Position numbers and translations under genes: made by a program
NCBI GenBank assembly: GCA_002337145.1
Contig: DDFK01000004.1
Span: forward strand, 1 to 64,000
Length of the DNA: 64,000 nucleotides
Direction: 5' to 3'
Source of the DNA: Chitinophagaceae bacterium UBA1930
GTDB lineage: Bacteria; Bacteroidota; Bacteroidia; Chitinophagales; Chitinophagaceae
Notes under the pieces: model-generated
What the model was told of the DNA's origin: nothing
The model's database searches: none
The model's input: only the letters and a program-made list of their open reading frames with translations
Part shown: piece after piece, positions 16,978 through 25,740 of the stretch
Layout of the letters: each line of letters starts with the position of its first letter
Position numbering within the stretch: the first letter of the stretch is position 1

Positions 16978-18501
16978 CTATAGGTCAAATTTAATTCCTT
17001 GTGCCAGTGGCAGGCTGTTGCCCCAGTTGGTGGTATTGGTTTGCCTACGCATGTATGCCTTCCATGCATCGCTGCCACTTTCGCGGCCACCACCAGTTTC
17101 TTTTTCACCACCAAAGGCACCGCCAATTTCGGCACCACTGGTACCAATATTTACGTTGGCAATACCGCAGTCGCTTCCCTTGTGCGATAGGAACTGTTCG
17201 GCTTCACGCATGTTCAATGTCATGATGGCCGATGACAGGCCTTGCGGCACACCGTTCTGCAGGGCAATGGCTTCGTCGATGGTGCTGTATTTCATCAGGT
17301 ATAGAATGGGTGCAAAAGTTTCGTGCTGCACAATTTCCATTTCGTTCCTTGCTTCGGCAATACAGGGCTTTACATAGCAACCGCTTTCGTAATTGTTGCC
17401 TGTTAAAACACCGCCTTCCACAACAAAGTTTGCACCTTGTGCCTTGCCTTTTTCTATGGCATCCAGATACATGTTTACGGCATCTTTGTCAATCAATGGG
17501 CCAACATGGTTGTTGCTGTCCAACGGATTGCCAATGCGTAATTGTTGATAGGCGTTGGCCAGTTTGTTCTTGAAGTTTTCATATACGCTTTCGTGTATAA
17601 TCAACCTTCTTGTGGTGGTGCAACGTTGCCCTGCTGTGCCCACGGCACCAAACACGGCACCTACCAGGCTCATGTCAAGATCGGCATCTTTGGAAATAAT
17701 GATGGCATTGTTGCCACCCAGTTCCAGTATGGTTTTGCCCAGCCTGGCAGCAACAACGGCATTCAGTTGTTTGCCCATCCTTGTGCTTCCGGTGGCACTA
17801 ACCAGTGGTATGTTGGTATCGTTGCTGATCCATTCGCCTACCTGCCTTGCACCTTGTACCAGGCAGTTTACACCTTCGGGCACATTGTTTTTTTGGAACA
17901 CTTCTGCTACAATATGCTGTACAGCTATTGCACATAAAGGAGTTTTTTCGCTTGGCTTCCAAATGCAGGTATTGCCGCAAATCCATGCCAGTGCTGCATT
18001 CCAGCTCCATACCGCAACAGGGAAGTTGAATGCCGATATAATGCCTGTAATGCCCAGTGGGTGCCATTGTTCGTACATCCTGTGTAATGACCTTTCGCTG
18101 TGCATGGTTAAACCATATAGCTGGCGTGAAAGACCAACCGCAAAGTCGCAGATGTCGATCATTTCCTGTACCTCGCCATAACCTTCCTGCAGGCTCTTGC
18201 CCATTTCGTAGCTTACCAGTTTGCCCAGTGGCTCTTTGTTGGCCCTTAATGCCTCACCTACCTGGCGTACGATCTCGCCACGTTTGGGTGCAGGCCACAT
18301 ACGCCATTCGGCAAAAGCTTCCTTGGCTTTTTCTATGGCCTGTTTATAGGAACTGGCATCGGCACTTACCACAGAGCCAATGAGTTTGCCATCAACAGGG
18401 GAGTGGCTTTCTATAATGGCCCCTTTGCTTTCTATCCAAACCGAACCGGTTGAAGTACCCTGATTTTGTTGCTGAATGTTGAGTTGTTGTAAAAATTCCA
18501 T
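16978..18501 (-). CDS. Aldehyde dehydrogenase, ALDH7-like (aminoadipate-semialdehyde type)
   Basis: 507 residues from the ATG at 18501; the longer frame to 18570 adds an implausible Cys/Phe-rich extension. Conserved ALDH residues are present: NAD-binding SATGSTRMG, general-base Glu in LELGGNNA and catalytic Cys in GQRCTTTRRL. The wording of these motifs and the PHGITG-like WHPLGITGIISAFNFPVAVW segment fit ALDH7 (antiquitin), which oxidises alpha-aminoadipic semialdehyde in lysine catabolism. No lysine-degradation neighbours are present, so the substrate is inferred from family only. Cytoplasmic, NAD-dependent, monocistronic. Confidence 0.85.
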   Translation of the reverse strand: MEFLQQLNIQQQNQGTSTGSVWIESKGAIIESHSPVDGKLIGSVVSADASSYKQAIEKAKEAFAEWRMWPAPKRGEIVRQVGEALRANKEPLGKLVSYEMGKSLQEGYGEVQEMIDICDFAVGLSRQLYGLTMHSERSLHRMYEQWHPLGITGIISAFNFPVAVWSWNAALAWICGNTCIWKPSEKTPLCAIAVQHIVAEVFQKNNVPEGVNCLVQGARQVGEWISNDTNIPLVSATGSTRMGKQLNAVVAARLGKTILELGGNNAIIISKDADLDMSLVGAVFGAVGTAGQRCTTTRRLIIHESVYENFKNKLANAYQQLRIGNPLDSNNHVGPLIDKDAVNMYLDAIEKGKAQGANFVVEGGVLTGNNYESGCYVKPCIAEARNEMEIVQHETFAPILYLMKYSTIDEAIALQNGVPQGLSSAIMTLNMREAEQFLSHKGSDCGIANVNIGTSGAEIGGAFGGEKETGGGRESGSDAWKAYMRRQTNTTNWGNSLPLAQGIKFDL

Positions 18502-18744
18502 GCAAGCATTATTTTGAATTGAAAAATAGCATTGAAAACGGTGCCGCAAATTAAGGTATTTAAAAATCAAAAGGTACTACCAGACCGAGAACGGCCAGCA
18601 ATACCTTTGAAATGTAACCCTGCATGAAACAGTCTTGAAAAAATATGATCGAATTGCGTTGTTTTTCTTGAGGAAATAAAAGTAGAATGTTGTGCCTTCT
18701 TTTTTTGGCTGCTTAGGTGAACATCAAAAAAATATCGGGGAAAT

Positions 18745-19443
18745 CTATTGCTGCGTCAGTTGAAGCAATTTGTCATAGATATCTGCATAGCTGCTACCAA
18801 TGGGAATTTCCTTGCCGGCAACCATGAGTTTGTTCTTGCTGAATTTTTCCACTTTGCCCAATGGCACAATGTAGGATCGGTGCACCCTGGCAAAGGCAGA
18901 TGTGGGCAGTTTTTCCTGTACGCCTTTCAAGGTCATTAAAGTAAGTACAGGGTAGGGTTTTATATGTATCTTGATATAGTCGTCCAGTGCCTCAATCAGG
19001 TCAATGTCTTTGAGGTTTATCTTCATCATCTCATAGTTCACCTTTACATAAATGGAGCTTAGCTGTAAGTCTTGCGACGATAGGAACTCGAGGTATTCCT
19101 TTGCTTTGTACACTGCTTTCAGGAACCTGTCATATTCAAAAGGTTTCAGCAGGTAGTCAACCGCTTCTACATTAAAGCCTTCTACCGCATAGTCCTTGAA
19201 TGCCGTAGTGAAGATAACGGCAGGTTTCACAGAAAGGTTCTTGTAAAACTGCATGCCATTAATGTCGGGCATTTGTATATCCAGAAAAACAAGGTCTATT
19301 TTGTTCTGCTCTATGTATTGCTTGGCTTCGTCGGGGTTGGTAAATACTTTCTGTAATTGCAGAAAGGGGATCTTGCTGCAGTACTGGCTTACCAGCTGCA
19401 GTGCCAGTGGTTCATCGTCAACGGCTATACAGGTTATGCTCAT
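18745..19443 (-). CDS. LytTR-family response regulator
   Basis: 232 residues. An N-terminal receiver domain (residues 1-120) has the acidic pocket (AVDDEPLALQ), phospho-acceptor Asp in LVFLDIQMPDINGM, and Thr/Lys switch residues (FTTAFKDYAV; YLLKPFEYDRF). The C-terminal LytTR DNA-binding domain begins near 135 (IYVKVNYEMMKINLKDI) and ends with FARVHRSYIVPLGKVEKF. It overlaps the histidine-kinase gene by 4 bases (ATGA), so both are translated from one message. The target promoter is not evident in the window. Confidence 0.9.
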   Translation of the reverse strand: MSITCIAVDDEPLALQLVSQYCSKIPFLQLQKVFTNPDEAKQYIEQNKIDLVFLDIQMPDINGMQFYKNLSVKPAVIFTTAFKDYAVEGFNVEAVDYLLKPFEYDRFLKAVYKAKEYLEFLSSQDLQLSSIYVKVNYEMMKINLKDIDLIEALDDYIKIHIKPYPVLTLMTLKGVQEKLPTSAFARVHRSYIVPLGKVEKFSKNKLMVAGKEIPIGSSYADIYDKLLQLTQQ

Positions 19444-20642
19444 GCGGTAATTATTTCAAGTTGTACTTCAAAAATGTTGCCATCGTCCTTTACATGCAGG
19501 GTGTGCGTATCGGGGTATAACAGTTCCAGTCTTCTTTTTGCATTGCTTATGCCAATGCCAGTGGTATCAAGTATTCCGTTGTCGGCCTTTACAATTGTAT
19601 TGATGACACTGAACTGTATTTTGTTGTCTGATGCCTTGAACAGAATATTTATTTCGGATGCTTCTTTGGTGCTTACGCCATACTTGAAAGCATTTTCTAC
19701 AAATGATATGAAAAGGAGCGGGGCTACCTGTTTGTTGGTGGTATTGCCTTCGGTTTCGAAATGCACTTTTACTTTGTCTGTAAGGCGAACCAGTTGCAGG
19801 TCTATAAAATTCTTCACAAAATCTATCTCGTTTTCCAACGGTACTTTTTCGTTTTGCGTTTCTGTAAGTATGTACCGCATGATAGAGGAAAGACGCATGA
19901 CTGTGGGTGCGGTTTTTTCACTTTGCACTACAGCCAGGGAGTAAATATTGTTTAGCGTATTGAAGAAGAAATGAGGGTTTACCTGTGACTTTAAGAAAGA
20001 TAGTTCCGTATTGGTTTTTTCAAGTTCCACTTGCTGCTTTGTCCTTTCGGCCTTTAGCCATTGCTGCATGATGGCTATGCAGATACCTATGCTGAACACG
20101 AGCAGGAACACCACGAATGAGCCAGGGAAATACCTTAGTGCCAGGTTGTTGTTGCGTGCCTGTGCATTGTTCTTTTTACCAGCTTTGGCCGTATCCCTTC
20201 TGGCTTTGATGCTGTCCCTTTGTGCAGGTGTTATGGAAGGACTCAATGTAGAGTCTGCCGACATGCTGGAACGTCGCAGCTTGAACTCGGTCCTCATTTC
20301 CTCCCGTATCACTTCTTCGGTTGTGCCATTAATGGCAAAAGTGATTGGCCTTGGCACATATACGAATGCGGTAAAAAAAATGGCCACAATAATAAAGTAG
20401 ATGATTCCTTTTTTGTTGAACAACAGCTTGGGTATAAGCACCAAGGTATTGAGGTAGTAAAATGCAAGCAGGTAAATGTTGATTACAGCAAGCAGCACTG
20501 TCTTGTGCCTGGTCAATATGGCGGAATTTTCCCTGGGCTGGTCAGAGAAAATGTATGGCAGCATAAAAAAGCATATCCATACAGCAATATGGGCAAGGAT
20601 GATGAACTTCTGCCGGTTCGATTTCAATGTCTTTTCTTTCAT
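19440..20642 (-). CDS. LytS-type sensor histidine kinase
   Basis: 400 residues. Four to five membrane segments lie in the first ~200 residues, with a long charged extracytoplasmic loop (residues ~105-170, RSSMSADSTLSPSITPAQRD). The His_kinase domain follows: KSQVNPHFFFNTLNNIYSLA has the phospho-acceptor His, and the ATPase part has ENAFKYGVS and GIGISNAKRRLELL. It forms a two-component system with the downstream LytTR regulator. The family in Bacteroidota usually senses envelope conditions; the signal here is unknown. Confidence 0.9.
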   Translation of the reverse strand: MKEKTLKSNRQKFIILAHIAVWICFFMLPYIFSDQPRENSAILTRHKTVLLAVINIYLLAFYYLNTLVLIPKLLFNKKGIIYFIIVAIFFTAFVYVPRPITFAINGTTEEVIREEMRTEFKLRRSSMSADSTLSPSITPAQRDSIKARRDTAKAGKKNNAQARNNNLALRYFPGSFVVFLLVFSIGICIAIMQQWLKAERTKQQVELEKTNTELSFLKSQVNPHFFFNTLNNIYSLAVVQSEKTAPTVMRLSSIMRYILTETQNEKVPLENEIDFVKNFIDLQLVRLTDKVKVHFETEGNTTNKQVAPLLFISFVENAFKYGVSTKEASEINILFKASDNKIQFSVINTIVKADNGILDTTGIGISNAKRRLELLYPDTHTLHVKDDGNIFEVQLEIITA

Positions 20643-20762
20643 CGGTTTATGAAATTAGGGGAAAACTGATTGGGCATAATACCGGTATGCCCAATTTGGG
20701 GGTGAACAAAGAATACTAATCGGTAAATGGTTGGCAGTTGGCTTAACCTGCCGGCATCAAAG

Positions 20763-21899
20763 CTATTGTGCCAAGGTTGTTATTTGTTGTGCCAGCAGTT
20801 GCCAACTGTATTTCTTTTTCTCTTCGCGAAGCTGGGGTAAAAAATGTGCTTCGCCCAGGGCGTATAGCTGTTCTATTTTTTCTGCAATGGAAGCGGGGTT
20901 AGGCTCGGCAACCAGGCCAACCTTGCCATCTGGTACCAGGCTGGGAAGGCCGCCAACATTGGTTACAAGCATGGGTTTCTCAAAATGGTAAGCAAGGGGG
21001 GTAACGCCGCTTTGTGTGGCATTGCGGTAGGGCTGAATGACAAAGTCGGCAGCACTTAAATAATATTTCACTTCGCTGTCTGTAATGAAATCCGTTCTTA
21101 AAATAAGCGAAGCAGCAATGTTCAATTTGTCTATTAAATCGTCATACTTTTTTTTGTCCGAATAAAACTCGCCTGCAACCAATAATTTGATGTTTGCCAT
21201 TTGGGCTTTGGGTTTTAACAGGGCCATTGCTTCCAATAGCAAATCAAGTCCCTTGTATTCCCTGATGAAGCCAAAGAATAGAATGATGTTTTCCTGTTCG
21301 TTCAGCCTTAAATGTTTCCTTGCTGTTGATTTGGGCAATGCTTCGCCAAAATTGTCGTAAAGCGGATGCACAACAAGCTTTGCAGGTTTTTGGCTAAACA
21401 GGCGAAGGTCCTGCATCACTTTGTCGCTCATGGTGATAAACGCATCAATGGGTTTTACAAAGTATTGGGTGAACTGTTTGTCTAACGGACGTTTTTCATG
21501 TGGAATGATATTGTCTGCAATACAGATGATTTTTGTGTGCCTGTTCTTTTTAACGCTGCGTAAAATGGTTCCCAGGCATGGGCCCATAATAGGCATCCAG
21601 TATCGCACTACAATAATGTCGGGCTTTGCCTTTTTTAATGTCCTACCAACTTTGATCCAGTTAAAGGGATTTACGGAATTGATGCAGACCTTTATATCAA
21701 TATCGGTTGGTGCAGGCTCACTTGAATATTGTGTAGTGCCGGGAAATAAAAAGCCCGGGTATTGCAGGGAGAATGTATAGATGCTTGTGCTGAACCCTTC
21801 TTGTTGGAACTGTCTTGCAAGCCTTTCGTCAAATGAGGCAAGGCCACCACGTAATGGGTGTGCCGGGCCAATGATGATGATTTTTTTTGATGCAGGCAC
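20763..21899 (-). CDS. GT4-type glycosyltransferase
   Basis: 378 residues. GT-B fold: N-terminal Gly-rich donor loop (GPAHPLRGGLASFDERLARQ), C-terminal Rossmann part with LFFGFIREYKGLDLLLEAM, and the EX7E-like region YRNATQSGVTPLAYHFEKPM followed by VTNVGGLPSLVPDGKVG. These are hallmarks of GT4 glycosyltransferases. It is 108 bases after the GT2 gene on the same strand. Probable role in surface polysaccharide or glycolipid assembly; donor and acceptor cannot be read. Confidence 0.85.
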   Translation of the reverse strand: MPASKKIIIIGPAHPLRGGLASFDERLARQFQQEGFSTSIYTFSLQYPGFLFPGTTQYSSEPAPTDIDIKVCINSVNPFNWIKVGRTLKKAKPDIIVVRYWMPIMGPCLGTILRSVKKNRHTKIICIADNIIPHEKRPLDKQFTQYFVKPIDAFITMSDKVMQDLRLFSQKPAKLVVHPLYDNFGEALPKSTARKHLRLNEQENIILFFGFIREYKGLDLLLEAMALLKPKAQMANIKLLVAGEFYSDKKKYDDLIDKLNIAASLILRTDFITDSEVKYYLSAADFVIQPYRNATQSGVTPLAYHFEKPMLVTNVGGLPSLVPDGKVGLVAEPNPASIAEKIEQLYALGEAHFLPQLREEKKKYSWQLLAQQITTLAQ

Positions 21900-22007
21900 T
21901 TGACTGATTTTGATTGCGAAGATGGGAAGTTTTTGTGAATGGGTAACAGATTATGGACCATGCTTTAACTATGACCATAACCCATGAGCCATTGGCAGTT
22001 GGTAAGA

Positions 22008-22946
22008 TTATACGCCCAGTTTTTTTTCTATCAAATAAGAATTACGTTCGGGTGAGTTCCTGCCAAGCAGTTCGGCAATGAAGCCTGCAAGAAAAAGTTG
22101 CATACCAATTACCATCACCGTTAATGCAATATAGAAGATGGGTTTGTTGGTAAGCGAGTATTCGGCGTAAGCAAATTTTGCAATGACCATATAGATGCTC
22201 ATAACAAAGCCCAGCAGGAAACACAAAGTGCCATATAGACCAAAAAAATGCATGGGGCGTTTGCCGAACTTGCTGACGAAACTGATGGTTGCCAGGTCGA
22301 GAAAACCATTTATGAAACGCTCCCAACCAAACTTGGTGGTACCGTATTTTCTTGCCCTGTGCTCAACTACTTTTTCGCCAATTTTCCTGAAGCCGGCCCA
22401 TTTTGCTATTACCGGAATGTAACGGTGCATCTCGCCATAAACCTCAATGCTTTTGATGACTTTGTTGCGATAGGCTTTTAAGCCGCAGTTGAAATCGTGC
22501 AGTTGTATGCCACTGCTCCAGCGGGTTGCAGCGTTAAAGAATTTTGTTGGAATGGTTTTGGTAATGGGGTCGTAACGTTTCTGCTTCCAACCGCTCACTA
22601 TGTCAAAACCTTCTTGCACAATCATGTTGTACAGGCCGGGTATTTCGTCGGGGCTGTCCTGCATGTCTGCATCCATGGTAATGATTACATTGCCTTTGGC
22701 TGCTTTGAAGCCTTCGTTCAACGCCGCACTCTTGCCATAGTTGCGTTGAAATTTGATGCCTTTGAAATTGCTGTGTTTGGCTGCTATTGTTTCAATAACG
22801 TTCCAACTGTCATCGGTACTGCCATCATCTACCATGATTACCTCGAAGGAAAAATTGTTTTGTGTAACTACACGAAGTATCCATTCGCTTAATTCGGGAA
22901 GCGATTCGTCTTCGTTGAAGAGGGGTATGATGATCGATAGGTCCAT
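22008..22946 (-). CDS. GT2 glycosyltransferase with C-terminal membrane helices (ArnC/DPM-like)
   Basis: 312 residues. Catalytic GT-A core: SIIIPLFNEDESLPELSEW, VDDGSTDDSWNV and the DXD motif in TMDADMQDSPDE. Two membrane helices follow near residues 230-255 and 265-290 (FFGLYGTLCFLLGFVMSIYM; IFYIALTVMVIGMQLFLAGF), as in undecaprenyl-phosphate glycosyltransferases such as ArnC and GtrB. It starts 6 bases after the DUF4199 gene stop, so the two are co-transcribed. Likely product: undecaprenyl-phosphate-linked sugar. Confidence 0.9.
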   Translation of the reverse strand: MDLSIIIPLFNEDESLPELSEWILRVVTQNNFSFEVIMVDDGSTDDSWNVIETIAAKHSNFKGIKFQRNYGKSAALNEGFKAAKGNVIITMDADMQDSPDEIPGLYNMIVQEGFDIVSGWKQKRYDPITKTIPTKFFNAATRWSSGIQLHDFNCGLKAYRNKVIKSIEVYGEMHRYIPVIAKWAGFRKIGEKVVEHRARKYGTTKFGWERFINGFLDLATISFVSKFGKRPMHFFGLYGTLCFLLGFVMSIYMVIAKFAYAEYSLTNKPIFYIALTVMVIGMQLFLAGFIAELLGRNSPERNSYLIEKKLGV

Positions 22947-22952
22947 AATCTT

Positions 22953-23501
22953 TTATGCTAAAAATTCGTCGTCAAGTTTCTTGTCTTTTTTTACAATTAT
23001 TGATATAAGCATCGACTTTACAAAATTCCAAATCAATGAAATTCCAAGGCCCAAGAAAATTGTTTTGAAACCAGTTTCTTTTTTCTCAGTATCTATCTTG
23101 CTAAGGGAGGCGTCAATTTGCTCTTTACTTAATCCAAGCTTTTGCATCATCCGTAAAGATTTCTCTCTGGTGATTTCAAGAACTTTGGCTGTAAGGTCTT
23201 TGTCAAGAACGTTGAATAAAATGTAATTGGTTAATGCTTCTATAAGTGCCACAATAACAAACGCCAAAAAAATAAACTTCATAGCTTCTTTGAAAGAAAG
23301 GAAGCCGCCATTTTGTTTTCTTACATTGAAACCTGCGAATATAAATAAGCCAATCATGTATGGGACAAAGGTTTCGATGCCAATTACGGAAACATAGGTT
23401 GTTGTTCCCATGGTCCATGAACCAATATGTATAATTGTGAAGATAAGGCCTGCAATTACGCCATACTTTATTGACTCGGTTGTGAATTTTTTATCTTCCA
23501 T
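22953..23501 (-). CDS. DUF4199 family membrane protein
   Basis: 182 residues with four membrane segments: residues ~12-32, 42-60, 75-95 (KFIFLLAFVIVALIEALTNY-like) and 145-170. The intervening loop is helical and charged. The pattern (KYGVIAGLIFTIIHI at the start, FLSFKEAMKFIF before helix 3) fits DUF4199, found almost only in Bacteroidota, function unknown. It sits 11 bases downstream of the dihydroorotase-like gene and 6 bases upstream of the GT2 gene; this order is one I recall from other Bacteroidota, suggesting functional linkage. Confidence 0.8.
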   Translation of the reverse strand: MEDKKFTTESIKYGVIAGLIFTIIHIGSWTMGTTTYVSVIGIETFVPYMIGLFIFAGFNVRKQNGGFLSFKEAMKFIFLAFVIVALIEALTNYILFNVLDKDLTAKVLEITREKSLRMMQKLGLSKEQIDASLSKIDTEKKETGFKTIFLGLGISLIWNFVKSMLISIIVKKDKKLDDEFLA

Positions 23502-23512
23502 ACTGGTTGAAT

Positions 23513-24778
23513 TTAATTTAAAATTAGGTTTCCTTTATTTACTATACCAATTACTTTACCTGTTAGTTGCAGGTCGGCAAAGGGCGTATTAAAGGATTTG
23601 CTTTTGTTGCTCTGTCTGGTAATTGTGCTGCTTCCGTTCCGGCTGAATATGGTAAGGGCAGCTTTTGCACCTTCGGTAATATTGGTAGCAGGCAGGTTGA
23701 AAATATTACTGGCATTGCTACTGAACAGTTTTGTTACCTGTTCGGTACTTAGTTGCGGCAGTATATGGTTTACTGCCAGGTAAGAAGTCTGCAAACCAAT
23801 CATGCCGTATTTGGCGTATTCAAACTCACAAACCTTACTGTCGAAATTGTGGGGGATATGGTGCGATGCAATACAGTCAACTGTTCCCTTCAATACAGCT
23901 TCACGTAACAGCAGCATGTCCTGTTTGGATCGTAAAGGCGGGTTCACTTTTAAGTTGGTATCGTAGCTGCGTAGGTCTTCATCGCAAAAAAACAAATGGT
24001 ATGGTGTAACGGAGCAGGTAATGTTCAGTCCTGCATCTTTTGCACGTTGTATGTATTCCAAAGATTTTGGGGAGGTAACGCCCGTAAAATGCAATCTGGA
24101 ACCTGCATACCTGGCCAGTTTGATGTCCCTTGCCACGATCAGCTCTTCGGCCATCATGGGTATGCCGGGAAGGCCCAATTGGGTGGATACAATGCCTTCG
24201 TTCATGAGCCCAAACTGACCGATGCTTGTGTCTATGGGCATTTGCATCAACACACCGTCAAAAGCCTTTACGTATTGCAATGCTTTCAGCAGTAGGCCGG
24301 GCGTTTGAACGGGATTGAGCCCGTCACTGAATGCAACGGAGCCGCTGGCCTGCATATCGTACATTTCTGCAAGTTCCTTGCCTTCGGTGTTTTTGGTAAT
24401 GGCCCCTAACGGGTAAATGGTTACGGGTAGGGATTTGGATTTCTGGGCAATATATTCTACCTGCGTTTTGCTGTGTATAACCGGGTTGGTATTGGGCAGT
24501 GCGAATACCTGCGTAAAGCCCCCGGCGGCGGCGGTTGCTGCACCGGTTTCCAATGTTTCCCTGTATTCGAAGCCTGGATCCGTAAAATGGGAGAAGGTAT
24601 CTACCCAGCCCTGCGATACAATGGCATCTTCTTCGGCTATTACCGTATCGGAATGGTTGGCATCAACCTCGTTTTCTATGGAAATTATTGTGCCGTCATT
24701 GATTAAAATATCCTTTACCTGTCCATTGTATGGCGATGTTGTGTCTGCAATTAGCACCTTCCGTAACAGAATCTTCAT
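23513..24778 (-). CDS. Dihydroorotase-like protein, metal and catalytic residues lost
   Basis: 421 residues from the ATG at 24778; the open frame continues upstream to 24982 but that part overlaps tRNA-Pro. The amidohydrolase scaffold of dihydroorotase is intact (GAATAAAGGFTQVFALPNTN; KVNPPLRSKQDM). However, the HxH metal motif reads VDTFSHFTDPG (first His lost), the usual CHxS His region reads LHFTGVTS, SPHHL reads TPYHL, and the catalytic Asp of TDHAPH is His in SHHIPH. The protein is therefore probably not an active dihydroorotase and may be a regulatory or structural partner in pyrimidine synthesis. It leads an operon with DUF4199 and GT2. Confidence 0.85.
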   Translation of the reverse strand: MKILLRKVLIADTTSPYNGQVKDILINDGTIISIENEVDANHSDTVIAEEDAIVSQGWVDTFSHFTDPGFEYRETLETGAATAAAGGFTQVFALPNTNPVIHSKTQVEYIAQKSKSLPVTIYPLGAITKNTEGKELAEMYDMQASGSVAFSDGLNPVQTPGLLLKALQYVKAFDGVLMQMPIDTSIGQFGLMNEGIVSTQLGLPGIPMMAEELIVARDIKLARYAGSRLHFTGVTSPKSLEYIQRAKDAGLNITCSVTPYHLFFCDEDLRSYDTNLKVNPPLRSKQDMLLLREAVLKGTVDCIASHHIPHNFDSKVCEFEYAKYGMIGLQTSYLAVNHILPQLSTEQVTKLFSSNASNIFNLPATNITEGAKAALTIFSRNGSSTITRQSNKSKSFNTPFADLQLTGKVIGIVNKGNLILN

Positions 24779-24868
24779 GTGGGCTTTGAAAATTTCGTGC
24801 AATATAACTTGAAAATTTCTTTTCACTCTTATATTTGCTGCCGCTAAATGAAAGTTTGGCATTGGTTT

Positions 24869-24942
24869 CGGGATGTAGCGCAGCCCGGTAGCGTACACGT
24901 CTGGGGGGCGTGTGGTCGCAAGTTCGAATCTTGTCATCCCGA
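24869..24942 (+). tRNA. tRNA-Pro (anticodon GGG)
   Basis: The 74-base cloverleaf folds: acceptor CGGGATG/CATCCCG, D stem GCGC/GCGT, anticodon stem CACGT/GCGTG with loop CTGGGGG (anticodon GGG at 34-36), and T stem GCAAG/CTTGT with loop TTCGAAT. The CCA end is not encoded. It is immediately followed by a strong hairpin. Its 3' end is repeated at 31454-31464. Confidence 0.93.
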
Positions 24943-24944
24943 CT
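24934..24944 (+). repeat. attL-like copy: 3' end of tRNA-Pro
   Basis: TCATCCCGACT spans the last nine tRNA bases plus two flanking bases. An identical 11-mer lies at 31454-31464 in the same orientation, bracketing the copper genes. Tyrosine-recombinase elements commonly use tRNA 3' ends as attachment sites. Confidence 0.5.
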
Positions 24945-24950
24945 GGAATC

Positions 24951-25003
24951 AACTGGGGGCAATTGGAATTAAATGATTTCAATTGCTCCCAGTTTTATTT
25001 ATA
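24951..25003 (+). terminator. Strong terminator hairpin after tRNA-Pro
   Basis: Arms 24951-24968 and 24977-24994 form an 18-bp stem with two G-T wobbles and an 8-base loop, followed by TTATTTATAG. This fits intrinsic termination of the tRNA transcript. Confidence 0.75.
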
Positions 25004-25113
25004 GTATTTGTACTTAAGCCTGTGGCCATTTAAGTACCGGGAAAGGTAAGGCCAGGCAGTTGTGGAGATGGGGTTATTTAGATTAGCTTTATTTGATTAT
25101 TGCCATAAAAAAA

Positions 25114-25664
25114 ATGAAACTCTACATAAAAAATATGGTTTGCAGTCGCTGTAAATGGCGGTAAAAGCGGAGATTGAAAAATCAGGTTTGCAACCTGCGT
25201 CAGTTGAATTAGGAGAAGCTGAATTAAAAGGAAAGCCGGCAAAACCACAATTAGACAAACTCAATACATCATTAAAAGCATTGGGCTTTGAATTGATTGA
25301 CGATAAAAAAGCAAAGACCATTGAAAAAATAAAGAATGCCATTGTTACACCATTCAGACCCCATATAACAACAGACCTTTCAGTTTATATTACTTCACAG
25401 GTGCATCAGGATTATAATTATTTAAGCAACCTGTTTTCAGAAGCAGAAGGTGAAACTATTGAAAAATATTTTATTGCACACAGGATAGAGAAAGTAAAGG
25501 AATTATTAATGTACAACGAACTATCCTTATCTGAAATAGCCGACCAATTAGGTTACAGCAGCGTAGCTTATTTATATAACCAGTTCAAGAAAATAACAGG
25601 CTTTACACCATCCTATTTCAAATCTTTGAAAAAACACAAACGCAGGAATATAGAAGAACTGTAA
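25114..25664 (+). pseudogene. HMA-AraC metal-responsive regulator, frameshifted
   Basis: The ATG at 25114 opens MKLYIKNMVCSRCK, the start of a small HMA-like domain with a CxxC metal site, but the frame stops at 25162. The rest (MAVKAEIEKSGLQPASVELG ... helix-turn-helix LSEIADQLGYSSVAYLYNQF) is read from 25155 in another frame. Adding one A to the run at 25152-25155 would join them into one ~183-residue protein like the HMA-AraC regulators I recall beside Bacteroidota copper genes. Either a real frameshift, a sequencing error in a homopolymer, or a functional split with reinitiation at 25155. The 169-residue distal part still has an intact AraC DNA-binding domain. Confidence 0.75.
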
Positions 25665-25740
25665 ATCTTACAAATCAAATACAAAATTCCGCAACAGGTA
25701 GCCTGTACAGCCATTCTAACTTTATATCAAACAAAACAGA

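Noticed and set aside
17555..18181. Long plus-strand ORF (208 residues) inside the aldehyde dehydrogenase gene
   Set aside because: Antisense shadow of a well-supported minus-strand gene with all catalytic motifs.
19357..19944. 195-residue plus-strand ORF over the histidine kinase/response regulator genes
   Set aside because: Antisense shadow; the minus-strand frames carry all domain motifs.
24696..24982. N-terminal extension of the dihydroorotase-like frame and an 88-residue minus-strand ORF
   Set aside because: Both run through the tRNA-Pro gene on the opposite strand; the homologous protein starts at 24778.
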